Origin: CAVYVZ01 sp963772065
GTDB lineage: Bacteria > Acidobacteriota > Vicinamibacteria > Vicinamibacterales > UBA2999
Assembly (NCBI GenBank): GCA_963772065.1
Contig: CAVYVZ010000007.1
Span: 1-64,000, forward strand
Direction of reading: 5' to 3'
DNA: 64,000 nt
How positions within the stretch are numbered: the first letter of the stretch is position 1; each line of letters starts with the position of its first letter. The position numbers and the translations under genes were made by a program. Positions 56,961 to 64,000 of the stretch are shown here, in pieces. The notes under the pieces were generated by a model that was not told where the DNA came from, searched no databases, and saw nothing but the letters and a program-made list of their open reading frames with translations.

Positions 56961-57264
56961 AGTGGCGTCCTTCTGAAAAACGTCGTTCACGTTGGCCATC
57001 GAAGGCCCGCTGGAAGCCACATCCGCACGCAACTGCATACGGTGGCTGCTGGGTCTTGCGCCGACGGCCGAGAGCGCCGCCTCTGAGGTTTCGTGTCAGA
57101 ACTGCGGTACGAGTGCCCGTTGGACGTTATCGGCGGGAATCACGGAGGTGTTCATGTGCAGGAAGTGGGTGGATGGCGCGCGGAGCGTCATGACGCGCCA
57201 TCACGTGCCTCATCCTGCACCGGAGTGCGGCCCCGGGGCGGGGCCGCAGGAGTGCGTGAGCTGC
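56961..57264. other. intergenic region between glnB end and TonB receptor start
   Basis: It holds the 5' region of the receptor gene (minus strand) and a GC-rich hairpin at 57227-57247. Plus-strand frames crossing it include cysteine-containing stretches (SCQNCGT, CVSC), but these match no family and run into glnB antisense, so no gene is called. Confidence 0.45.
57227..57247 (-). terminator. GC-rich hairpin after glnB
   Basis: GCGGCCCC, loop GGGGC and GGGGCCGC form a perfect eight-pair stem 18 bases beyond the glnB stop. No T-run follows, so it may be a transcript-end stabiliser or a rho-assisted terminator. Confidence 0.5.
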
Positions 57265-57597
57265 TCAGACCACATCCTTCTCGCCGGTGCGGATGTTGTA
57301 GCTGTGCTCGACCGGGAGCACAAAAACGCGCCCGTCGCCAATTTCTCCGGTCCGCGCGGCCTTGATGATCGTCGCGATCACCTCGTCGACGACGTCGTCC
57401 TCGACCACCACCTCGATCTTCATCTTCGGCAACAGCGTGACCGCGTACTCCTTGCCGCGGTACATCGCCGTGTGCCCCTTCTGCCGGCCGTGGCCGCGAA
57501 CCTCGGTCACGGTCATGCCCGCGATGCTCAGCTTGCCGAGGGCTTCCTGCACCTCGTCCACCTTGTTGGGGCGGATGATGCTCTCAATGAGTTTCAT
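57265..57597 (-). CDS. glnB: nitrogen regulatory protein PII
   Basis: A 110-residue PII protein: MKLIESIIRPNKVDEVQEAL, the T-loop MYRGKEYAVTLLPK with the uridylylation Tyr51, and the C-loop RTGEIGDGRVFVLPVEHSYN. PII senses 2-oxoglutarate and ATP/ADP and controls nitrogen assimilation enzymes. It overlaps the end of glnD by 14 bases, so modifier and target are made together. GlnB and GlnK cannot be told apart by sequence alone; no amtB is adjacent. Confidence 0.95.
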   Translation of the reverse strand: MKLIESIIRPNKVDEVQEALGKLSIAGMTVTEVRGHGRQKGHTAMYRGKEYAVTLLPKMKIEVVVEDDVVDEVIATIIKAARTGEIGDGRVFVLPVEHSYNIRTGEKDVV

Positions 57598-59959
57598 GGC
57601 GTTGCTCCAACATGTCTTCGAGGCTGTGCTTCAAGGCCGCCTGCTCCGCCTGCGAGAGCTTGGCGCCGCGGCTGGTTACGTGGAACACGTCGATGGCCAC
57701 GTGACCCTCCGTCGCGATGAGAACAAGATCGACGTCACATCGATGGCTCGAGATCGTGCGGCTGATGCGGTAGAGCAGACCGACCGCGTCATCCGCGATG
57801 ATCTCGATCACGGTGTATTTCTGCGAGTGCTCGTTGTCGAAATGCACCACCGGCTTCGCGTGCTGCGAGCGACGGTGCAGGACGCTTCGGGCCCTGCCGC
57901 GAAGCAGCTTCGTCACGTCCTTCGTGCCCGCGACCACTTCTTCGAGGACCCGGCAGATCTGTGATGGCGCCGTGGGATTCTGCCGGAGAAAGCCTTCGGC
58001 GTCGGTGAACTCGAAGACATCCACGACCAGACCGTGCGGCGTCGTCATCGCCTGGCCGCGCAGAATGTCCATGCCGAAGGAGGACAGGACGCCTGAAATG
58101 TTGGAGAAAAGATAGGGCCTGTCCGCCGCAACGACCGTGAGCTCCCAGTTCGCATCCTTCTGCTCGAGGAACGGGTGCACCGCATCCGGGTGAATGTCGC
58201 GAGCGAGGCGGACCTGGCGATAGATCTGGGACGGCTCGAAGAGGGCGAGGTATCGCCGCGGCAGCCCCTCGAGGAACCGAGACAGCTCTTCGTCGTCGAT
58301 GTCCGATGGGCGCGCGGCCTGAAGAGCGGCAAGGCCGGTCTGATCGTCTTCGATGAGCTCGTCGGCGTAGGCCAGCGTGAGGTGATTGTACGTGTCGACG
58401 TACACCCGCCACAGGAGCTCCTCCTTCCACGGCGTCAAGGTGCCCGGCCCCACGGCCTCGACGTCGACGAGCGTCATCAGGCAGAGCATCTTCAGGTGTT
58501 CTTCCGTTCCCACCAGCGCGCCAAAGCGGCGGACGACGTCCGGGTCCTCGGAATCGCGCCGGAACGCCACGTGCGACATCTGGAGATGATTCCGGATCAG
58601 GAACTCGACGGTGTCCCGCGCGTCGGGTGGCAGCTCGAGCCGGTCGAGCATCGTCTGGGCCAGCCTGACGCTCTCGACAACATGGTCATCGTCCTTCCAC
58701 TTGCCGACGTCGTGGAAGAGGAGGGCCAGCGAGAGGAGCTCCGGCGCGTGCAGCTCCCGCAGTATGCCGCCAAAACGCTGCCGGCTGGCCGTGCCCGCCT
58801 CGAGCAGCGATTCGAGGTTGCGCAATGTGAGCAGCGTGTGCTCGTCCACGGTGTACTTGTGGTAGAAGTCGCGGATCACCCGGCAGTGGATCGCGTCGAA
58901 CTCCGGAAAGATGCGGCCGAGCAGGCCGGCGTCGTGGAGCTCCGACAGATCGGCGTACAGACCCGGCCGCGGCCGCAGCAGATCTCGAACGAGGCGCCAC
59001 TGCTCTTCGCCGCCGCCGGCATTCTCGAAGGTCCCCATCCATGCCGGCGCATCAAGGCCCCGCCGTGTGGGCTTGCCGAAGCCGCGCGCCGCGTCGACCG
59101 CCCGCGCGACCGTTCGCGCTCGCCGGAAGTACTCGCGCATCAGCGCTTCGACGCGCTGCTGCGCGGTCTCGCCGTCGAAGCCGAGCACGTCCGCCACCCG
59201 CTCCTGAAGCGGGTGACTGAGGACGTTCTTGTTCCGTCCGTACTCCACGTGGAGGATCGAGCGGATCTGCAGGAGGAAATCCTCCGACTCTTCGAGCTGT
59301 CGGAGATCGACGACCGAACCGCCGTGCCAGGCGTCGCCCGCGAGCTCCTGGATCCACCGCACCGACGCGATGTCACGCAGGCCGCTCGGCGCCTCCTTGA
59401 TGTCCGGCTCGAGCTGATAGAACGTGCCGTTGAAGGACGCATGCCGCTCGGCGGTGAGCGACAGCAGCGCGTCGAGCAGGCTGCGCGCGTGCGGGCCATC
59501 GCCGCGAGGGAAGCGCGCGCGGGCGGCGTCGAACACCCGCTCGTCGCCGGCAACGAGACGCGCGTCGACGAGCGCGAGGAGGAACTCGGGGTTGCCCTCG
59601 TCCACGTCGTCGAGCTCGCGCAGCTCGCGGATCTGGTGACCGATGGTCAGCCGCAAATCCCACAATGGCTGGAGCAGCGCGTTGACGAATTGCTCCTCGG
59701 AGCGGGAGAGACGGCCGTCGAAGACGATCAAGAGATCGATGTCGGAGTGGAGGCAGAGCGCGCGGCGGCCGTACCCTCCGATCGCGCAGACGGCCCACGG
59801 GGTCGTGGTCTGGCGGGACGCAGCGTCGGCAATGTGGCGCACCAAGCCGTCCATGCGGTCGGCGTAGTGCGCCACCACCTTGCTGCCGCCGCGTCCTCGC
59901 AGGGACTCGGCGGCATATTCGTCCCTCGCCGCGGCGAGTATCGCGCTGGCGGGAACGAT
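57584..59959 (-). CDS. glnD: [protein-PII] uridylyltransferase/uridylyl-removing enzyme
   Basis: About 790 residues in the canonical order. The nucleotidyltransferase domain has GGYGRRALCLHSDIDLLIVF and LWDLRLTIGHQIREL, followed by the GlnD middle domain. The HD domain has KYTVDEHTLLTL and LLFHDVGKWKDDDH. The two ACT domains have VVAADRPYLFSNISGVLSSF and VIEIIADDAVGLLYRISRTI. It uridylylates PII when glutamine is low. No ATG, GTG or TTG fits the N-terminus: AGAGGAG is followed after five bases by ATC (59959), so a rare start codon or a base error is likely. It starts 15 bases after the porin gene. Confidence 0.92.
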   Translation of the reverse strand: MVPASAILAAARDEYAAESLRGRGGSKVVAHYADRMDGLVRHIADAASRQTTTPWAVCAIGGYGRRALCLHSDIDLLIVFDGRLSRSEEQFVNALLQPLWDLRLTIGHQIRELRELDDVDEGNPEFLLALVDARLVAGDERVFDAARARFPRGDGPHARSLLDALLSLTAERHASFNGTFYQLEPDIKEAPSGLRDIASVRWIQELAGDAWHGGSVVDLRQLEESEDFLLQIRSILHVEYGRNKNVLSHPLQERVADVLGFDGETAQQRVEALMREYFRRARTVARAVDAARGFGKPTRRGLDAPAWMGTFENAGGGEEQWRLVRDLLRPRPGLYADLSELHDAGLLGRIFPEFDAIHCRVIRDFYHKYTVDEHTLLTLRNLESLLEAGTASRQRFGGILRELHAPELLSLALLFHDVGKWKDDDHVVESVRLAQTMLDRLELPPDARDTVEFLIRNHLQMSHVAFRRDSEDPDVVRRFGALVGTEEHLKMLCLMTLVDVEAVGPGTLTPWKEELLWRVYVDTYNHLTLAYADELIEDDQTGLAALQAARPSDIDDEELSRFLEGLPRRYLALFEPSQIYRQVRLARDIHPDAVHPFLEQKDANWELTVVAADRPYLFSNISGVLSSFGMDILRGQAMTTPHGLVVDVFEFTDAEGFLRQNPTAPSQICRVLEEVVAGTKDVTKLLRGRARSVLHRRSQHAKPVVHFDNEHSQKYTVIEIIADDAVGLLYRISRTISSHRCDVDLVLIATEGHVAIDVFHVTSRGAKLSQAEQAALKHSLEDMLEQRHETH

Positions 59960-59973
59960 GGCGACTCCTCTCG

Positions 59974-60891
59974 TCAGTAGGTGAAGGTCATGCCGATGAT
60001 TCCCACCGGCTTGAAGTCGTCGCCGGAGTTCAGCAACGCCATGTTGTCGCCGAGCCACAGGAAGTCCACGCCGCCGTGCACTTCCCACGAACCGCCGCCG
60101 AAGGACAGCGGCACGCTGGCAATGAGACCCGTGTCGAAGTACCCGAACCGGTTGCTCCCGGTCACGCCCTCATAATAGTCCTTCACGCTGAGGCCCACTT
60201 TCACCGGGACATAGATCGTCAATTTCGGCGCCGCTTTCAGCGCGGGCTTGATCCCGAGCTCGAGATAGGTCCCCTTGTTGGCGCCGCCGTCGGCCTGACC
60301 ATCGCCGAGCTCGAACCCGAGGATCGCTTTCGGCGACAGCGGGAAGGGGCTGCTGCTGTCGTCGAAGGCGACCACGCCGGCGAGCTCATGCACCGTGGCA
60401 AAGACGTCGTTGGGGCTGGTGTAGGACGTGTACAGCACACCCGGCTTCACCTTGCCGAACGTAAACGTCACCGACCCGTAGTAGTCGGCCTCGTACCACG
60501 CGTTGCCGTGGCCGCTGTGCCCGCTCGGACCGGAATGCAGGCTCGACCAGTTGCCGAAGTTCAGGGTCACGCCCTTGTCCAGATTCACGCCGATATCGGC
60601 GTAGACCGGAGCAACGGTGCCGCTGTCTTCCTGATAGACGCCGCGAAACATGTACACCGTCGCGAAATCGAATCCCGTCGTGACGACGACGCGCTTCGGC
60701 GCGCCCGCCGGCTCCTGCGCCGTGCCGGCATCGACTGTGCCCGCATCGACAGCGGCGGCATCCGCCGCAGCAGCCGGAGCGACGGCGGCGGTGCCCGTCA
60801 CGGCGGCCTGTGGCGGCGTCGCCGCATCCTGCGCCATCGAGGGGGTCGCCAGTAGTCCCGCTATCAGAAAGGTGCACGCAGTCTTTTGCAT
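59974..60891 (-). CDS. TorF-family putative outer membrane porin
   Basis: A 305-residue protein with signal MQKTACTFLIAGLLATPSMA and a long Ala-rich linker. The beta-barrel opening VVVTTGFDFATVYMFRGVYQ resembles the TorF putative porin family (TIGR02001), followed by alternating strands (SVTFTFGKVKPGVLYTSYTS, LTIYVPVKVGLSVKDYYEG) and a terminal TFTY typical of outer-membrane barrels. GGGGAG lies before the ATG. Its position in front of glnD-glnB suggests uptake of a nitrogen compound; this is inference. Confidence 0.72.
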   Translation of the reverse strand: MQKTACTFLIAGLLATPSMAQDAATPPQAAVTGTAAVAPAAAADAAAVDAGTVDAGTAQEPAGAPKRVVVTTGFDFATVYMFRGVYQEDSGTVAPVYADIGVNLDKGVTLNFGNWSSLHSGPSGHSGHGNAWYEADYYGSVTFTFGKVKPGVLYTSYTSPNDVFATVHELAGVVAFDDSSSPFPLSPKAILGFELGDGQADGGANKGTYLELGIKPALKAAPKLTIYVPVKVGLSVKDYYEGVTGSNRFGYFDTGLIASVPLSFGGGSWEVHGGVDFLWLGDNMALLNSGDDFKPVGIIGMTFTY

Positions 60892-61007
60892 AATCTCCCC
60901 ACCAGCTCGTGCCGGATCCGACGCTCGAACGCGTCGGAGGGCACGCGCACCGATCGACGTCGCGGCGCGTGGTTACTCGCGTATGTCTCGCGATTGAGGC
61001 TCCGCGG

Positions 61008-61023
61008 AGCAAGATGGACACCA
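61008..61023 (-). promoter_or_regulatory. candidate sigma-54 (-24/-12) promoter of the porin-glnD-glnB unit
   Basis: Minus-strand TGGTGTCCATCTTGCT has the invariant GG and GC dinucleotides with exactly ten bases between them and a good TTGCT -12 half. The -24 half (TGGTGT) is imperfect against TGGCAC. It would start a transcript with about 100 bases of leader before the porin. An inverted repeat CGACA-ATCG-TGTCG at 61124-61137 upstream is a possible activator site. Confidence 0.55.
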
Positions 61024-61181
61024 CGGAGCTGACTCGGGAGCGGTGGAGTTGGGCGGCCGTTTTTGCTCGGGAAACAACTACTTCTGCGCGTGCGTGCCTC
61101 GCCTCACGCGCTCGTCGCGAAGCCGACAATCGTGTCGAGAGGCCTTCGTGCGCCGACAGATTTGTGGAAAGAGATGGATGC

Positions 61182-61221
61182 GGTTCGTGGGTTCGTGGGT
61201 TCGTGAGTTCGTCGGTTCGTG
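61182..61221. repeat. 8-bp tandem repeat (GGTTCGTG, five units)
   Basis: GGTTCGTG occurs three times in a row, then AGTTCGTC and GGTTCGTG. It lies 75 bases after the stop of the sigma-54 regulator, in the 404-base gap before the porin gene. The unit is closely related to the tract at 31622-31661. Confidence 0.85.
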
Positions 61222-61295
61222 GTGGGGAACTCACAAATGCGTCTGAAGACGCCTGCGTTCCACAAAAATGTTGCTCGGGACGAGCCGACGAACCG

Positions 61296-62864
61296 TCAAG
61301 AACGGTAACGCGAGCAGTCGATGTGGTACTTCTTGACCTTGTAGCTGATGATGCGCTCGGTCGAGTGCAGCAGCTTGGCGGCTTTCGATCGGTTGCCGCG
61401 GGCGGTCTTCAGTGCATCCTGGATGAGATCCTTCTCGTAGGCCGCCACCGCGTCCTCGAGCGCGGACTTGGTCACCGTCCCCGACGCCTCGGCGGTCTGC
61501 AGCGTCGGCGGCAGGTGGTGGCCGTGCACCACGTTCCCTTCGCATACGAGCACCGAGCGCTCGACGATGTTCTCGAGCTCGCGAACGTTGCCCGGCCAAT
61601 GATAGGCGGTGAGCATGTCGATGGCGGCCGTCGAGATGCGCTTGATCGCCTTGTGATGCTCGATGGCGTACTTCTCGAGGAAATGATCGGCCAGCAGCAG
61701 GATGTCCGGCTTCCTCTCCCGCAGCGCCGGCACGCAGATCGTGAACACGTTCAGGCGGTAGTGCAGATCCTCGCGGAAGGCGCCCGCTGCGATCGCCTTC
61801 TCGAGATCCTTGTTCGTCGCGGCGATGAGCCGGACGTTGACTTTCACGGGCTCGGTCCCGCCCAGCCGCTCGAACTGCCGCTCCTGCAGCACGCGAAGGA
61901 GCTTGACCTGGGTCGACAGCGGCACGTCGCCAATCTCGTCGAGGAAAAGCGTCCCTCCGTCGGCCAGCTCGAATCGGCCCTTCTTCCGTGAGTCGGCGCC
62001 GGTGAACGCGCCCTTCTCGTAGCCGAACAGCTCCGACTCGATGAGCGAATCGGGAAGCGCGGCGCAACTGACCTTGATGAACGGCTTTCCCGAGCGCGGC
62101 GAGTTGTAATGAATCGCGTGCGCGATGAGCTCCTTGCCGGTGCCCGACTCGCCGCGGATGAGGACGGTGGTATTGGTCGCGGCGACCTGCGTGATCTGCT
62201 CGTACACCTGCCGCATCGGCCCGCTGTTGCCGATGATGTGCGAGAAGTCGTAGCGCGTGCGCAGCTCCTCGCGGAGGTGCGTGTTCTCTTCAATGAGCTT
62301 CTGGCGCTCGGCGTCGAGCAGCCGATCCACCTTGAGCGCCTGGGCGATCATCGACGCGACCACCTTGAAGAGCGCGACCCACTGGTCGTAGTCGCGGTCG
62401 GCCCTGAACGGCAGGTGACCCGACAGCGCGCCGGCGGTCTTCCGATTGAGCGTCACGGGGACGCAGATGAACGATGTCTCGTTGCGGACGGGGCCCTGGG
62501 CGGCGGCCCGGTTCCCGAACATCAGCTCGCGGCTGACCTGCGGGACCACCACCTGCTTGCCGCTCTCGATGACGCGAGTCGCCACGGCTTCGCCGAGCCG
62601 ATCACGCGCGCGCTGCGCGTCGGCGGAGCCGCCGTGCGGAGGGTCGATGCGCACCTGCGCGGTCCCCTCGCCGACGAGCGTGATGGAGCTGCGGAGGCCG
62701 TCGTAATGATCGAGAATGTCGAGGACCCGGCGAAGCGCGGTGCGCAGGTTCGGCGTGGCGGTCAGCGCCTGATTCACCGCCAGCAGCATCGCGAGCTGTT
62801 TCGCGTCACGGGGCGCGTCCGCCGGGAGCGGAATGCTGGGAGCCGGCAAGCCGACGTGCTGCAT
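61296..62864 (-). CDS. NifA-like sigma-54-dependent transcriptional activator (GAF-AAA-Fis)
   Basis: A 522-residue activator. Residues about 30-190 form a GAF domain (LDHYDGLRSSITLVGEG, TSFICVPVTLNRKTAGAL). The AAA+ domain has IRGESGTGKELIAHAIH, the sigma-54 contact motif GAFTGAD, the Walker B TLFLDEIGDVP, and LRVLQERQFERLGG. The Fis-type helix-turn-helix is GNRSKAAKLLHSTERIISYK. There is no receiver domain, so it resembles NifA or other GAF-type activators. It lies upstream of the porin-glnD-glnB unit on the same strand and is its probable activator. The minus strand has TACAAT near 62938-62933 as a possible -10. Confidence 0.9.
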   Translation of the reverse strand: MQHVGLPAPSIPLPADAPRDAKQLAMLLAVNQALTATPNLRTALRRVLDILDHYDGLRSSITLVGEGTAQVRIDPPHGGSADAQRARDRLGEAVATRVIESGKQVVVPQVSRELMFGNRAAAQGPVRNETSFICVPVTLNRKTAGALSGHLPFRADRDYDQWVALFKVVASMIAQALKVDRLLDAERQKLIEENTHLREELRTRYDFSHIIGNSGPMRQVYEQITQVAATNTTVLIRGESGTGKELIAHAIHYNSPRSGKPFIKVSCAALPDSLIESELFGYEKGAFTGADSRKKGRFELADGGTLFLDEIGDVPLSTQVKLLRVLQERQFERLGGTEPVKVNVRLIAATNKDLEKAIAAGAFREDLHYRLNVFTICVPALRERKPDILLLADHFLEKYAIEHHKAIKRISTAAIDMLTAYHWPGNVRELENIVERSVLVCEGNVVHGHHLPPTLQTAEASGTVTKSALEDAVAAYEKDLIQDALKTARGNRSKAAKLLHSTERIISYKVKKYHIDCSRYRS

Positions 62865-62988
62865 AGAGTTTTATGAACGATCGGGATTCAGAAGCGAAAC
62901 GGAATTTTCTGATTGGTCTCATGCATTGTACTTCTGACCGCTTCCGACAGTAAGGTAGGATTGACGCTTTCTGAAGCAGGAGACGCGT

Positions 62989-63843
62989 ATGTTGCCCACA
63001 CTTTCCCGTCGCAGCTTCCTCGCCACCACCGCTGGCGCGGCGACCTGGGCGTCGCTCGGCCGAGGCGCCGCCGCGGAGATCTCCCCGTTACCCGCGCCCC
63101 GAACGGCCCGCCTGAAGCTCGGCGTGGCCTCGTACTCGATGCGCGAGTTCACGCTCGACCAGGCGCTCGACATGGCGAAGGCGCTGGGCGTGACGCACAT
63201 GACGTTCAAGGACGTGCACATCCCGCGCACCGACCCACCCGAGGCCACGCGGGCGCTGCGCGCGAAGATCGAGGCGGCCGGCATCACGATCATGGGCGGC
63301 GGGACGATCACGATCAACGATCCCGCAAAGGTCGAGAAGGAATTCGAGTACGCGAAGAACGCCGGCTTCCCCCTGATCTTCGTGGCGCCGGATCCGAAGG
63401 TGCTCGACGCGATCGAGCGACATGCGAAGACCTACGACATCAAGGTCGCGATTCACAATCACGGCCCCGAGGACAAGCTCTGGCCGCGCCCGCAGGACGC
63501 CTACGCGGCCGTGAAGTCCCGCGATAAACGGCTCGGCCTGTGCATCGACGTCGGCCACACGCTTCGCACCGGCGCGGATCCCGTGGCGGCCTGCCGCGAA
63601 TGCCGCGATCGCCTGTACGACATGCACGTGAAGGATCTCGCCGTGGCGACGGACAAAGACAGCCAGGTGGCGGTGGGCCGAGGCGTCATCGATTTTCCAG
63701 GGCTGTTCAGGACGTTGCTCGAGATTGGCTATCAGGGGCAGGTCGGGCTGGAGTACGAGATCAACGCCAAGAACCCCCTTCCCGGCATGATCGAATCGAT
63801 CGCGTACATGCGCGGCGTGCTCGACGCGATTCCAACGACATAA
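62989..63843 (+). CDS. sugar phosphate isomerase/epimerase-like TIM barrel, Tat leader
   Basis: A 284-residue TIM-barrel protein with twin-arginine leader (LSRRSFLATTAGAATWASLG). Substrate and metal segments include LKLGVASYSMREFTLDQAL, KVAIHNHGPEDKLWPRP, GLCIDVGHTLRTG, LYDMHVKDLA and VGLEYEINAKNP. GGAG lies six bases before the ATG. It is paralogous to the gene at 53084. It probably acts on sugars in the periplasm; substrate unknown. Confidence 0.88.
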   Translation: MLPTLSRRSFLATTAGAATWASLGRGAAAEISPLPAPRTARLKLGVASYSMREFTLDQALDMAKALGVTHMTFKDVHIPRTDPPEATRALRAKIEAAGITIMGGGTITINDPAKVEKEFEYAKNAGFPLIFVAPDPKVLDAIERHAKTYDIKVAIHNHGPEDKLWPRPQDAYAAVKSRDKRLGLCIDVGHTLRTGADPVAACRECRDRLYDMHVKDLAVATDKDSQVAVGRGVIDFPGLFRTLLEIGYQGQVGLEYEINAKNPLPGMIESIAYMRGVLDAIPTT

Positions 63844-63861
63844 CACGACCTGGAAAAGGTG

Positions 63862-63895
63862 CCCCGAGCCGTTGACGATCGGCAACGGCCCGGGG
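63862..63895. terminator. strong hairpin between convergent genes
   Basis: CCCCGAGCCGTTG (63862-63874) and CAACGGCCCGGGG (63883-63895) pair over 13 positions with one mismatch and an eight-base loop. No T-run follows. It lies between the TIM-barrel gene and the end of the convergent gene at the window edge, so a bidirectional terminator is likely. Confidence 0.65.
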
Positions 63896-63917
63896 ACCGG
63901 TCGAGGGCGAGGCTGCG

Positions 63918-64000
63918 TTAAATTGCGGGCACCGTTGACTTCACCGGGATGCGCGCCGGCGACGCTTCGACTTCGCGCGGAGCGACCGCAGTCATGCCAC
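63918..64000 (-). CDS. 3' end of a gene running off the window
   Basis: Minus-strand frame ending MTAVAPREVEASPARIP and VKSTVPAI before a TAA at 63920-63918. Only about 27 codons are visible, too few to name a family. The strong hairpin directly downstream supports a real gene end. Confidence 0.4.
   Translation of the reverse strand, partial: GMTAVAPREVEASPARIPVKSTVPAI

Noticed and set aside
57093..57365. A cysteine-containing small plus-strand gene upstream of the TonB receptor
   Set aside because: The frame runs into glnB antisense, the CxxC pairs are not in a recognisable fold, and no ribosome site supports it.
58175..59980. A 601-codon plus-strand frame antisense to glnD
   Set aside because: No domain or compositional support; the minus strand encodes a complete GlnD.

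Overview
The window is two unrelated pieces of DNA joined at about 10,424-10,431. Positions 1 to about 10,425 look alphaproteobacterial: a class II (B12-dependent) ribonucleotide reductase behind tandem GTTC-N7-GTTC LexA boxes, a plsC/ydcF/ftsX/ftsE cluster, hpt, a CpdR-like receiver, moaA and mobB. Almost every gene there is broken by single-base indels. Positions 10,431-64,000 look like an acidobacterium, probably Vicinamibacteria-like. The markers are an ADOP-family permease with its PadR regulator, a VWFA-related acidobacterial protein, an Oar-like TonB-dependent receptor, several exported beta-propellers, a complete alternative complex III operon, and Tat-leader TIM-barrel proteins. The join cuts mobB just after its missing P-loop and cuts a lactonase gene at its 5' side, so a chimeric read or assembly is the simplest explanation. 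Indels are very dense left of the join, moderate to about 37.3 kb, and essentially absent beyond it, as expected for a poorly covered contig end.

Layout of the right part. 10.4-19.1 kb: lactonase fragment, PQQ-type quinoprotein, LamG/hydrolase fusion, PadR-ADOP unit, enolase-superfamily dehydratase and a small membrane protein. 19.1-21.9 kb: an unusual SecA with a C-terminal membrane anchor, behind a tiny exported protein. 21.9-30.3 kb: actABCDEF (quinol:cytochrome c oxidoreductase) followed closely by a CTP-dependent polyprenol-kinase-like protein. 30.3-36 kb: small lipoprotein, DUF4956 protein, NHL and PQQ-like propellers, MmcQ-like protein, sulfatase. 36-45.3 kb: heterodimeric ABC exporter, VWFA-PrcB protein, and a MacB/LolCDE-type ATPase with two permeases. 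45.4-53.9 kb: hydrolases, a blue-copper lipoprotein, a GspE-like protein with a degenerate Walker A fused to a receiver domain, an MHS-type transporter translationally coupled to a persulfide dioxygenase-rhodanese, and a TIM-barrel protein. 54-57 kb: TonB-dependent receptor. 57.3-62.9 kb: glnB, glnD, a TorF-family putative porin and a NifA-like sigma-54 activator on one strand, with a -24/-12 promoter candidate in front of the porin. 63-64 kb: another TIM-barrel protein, a strong hairpin and the end of one more gene.

The most distinctive points are the PII/porin/sigma-54 cluster, the membrane-anchored SecA with its small exported partner, the GspE-like pseudo-ATPase fused to a receiver domain, and a family of short TTCGT-type tandem repeats placed at gene 3' ends. 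No rRNA, tRNA, CRISPR array, insertion sequence or prophage was recognised.
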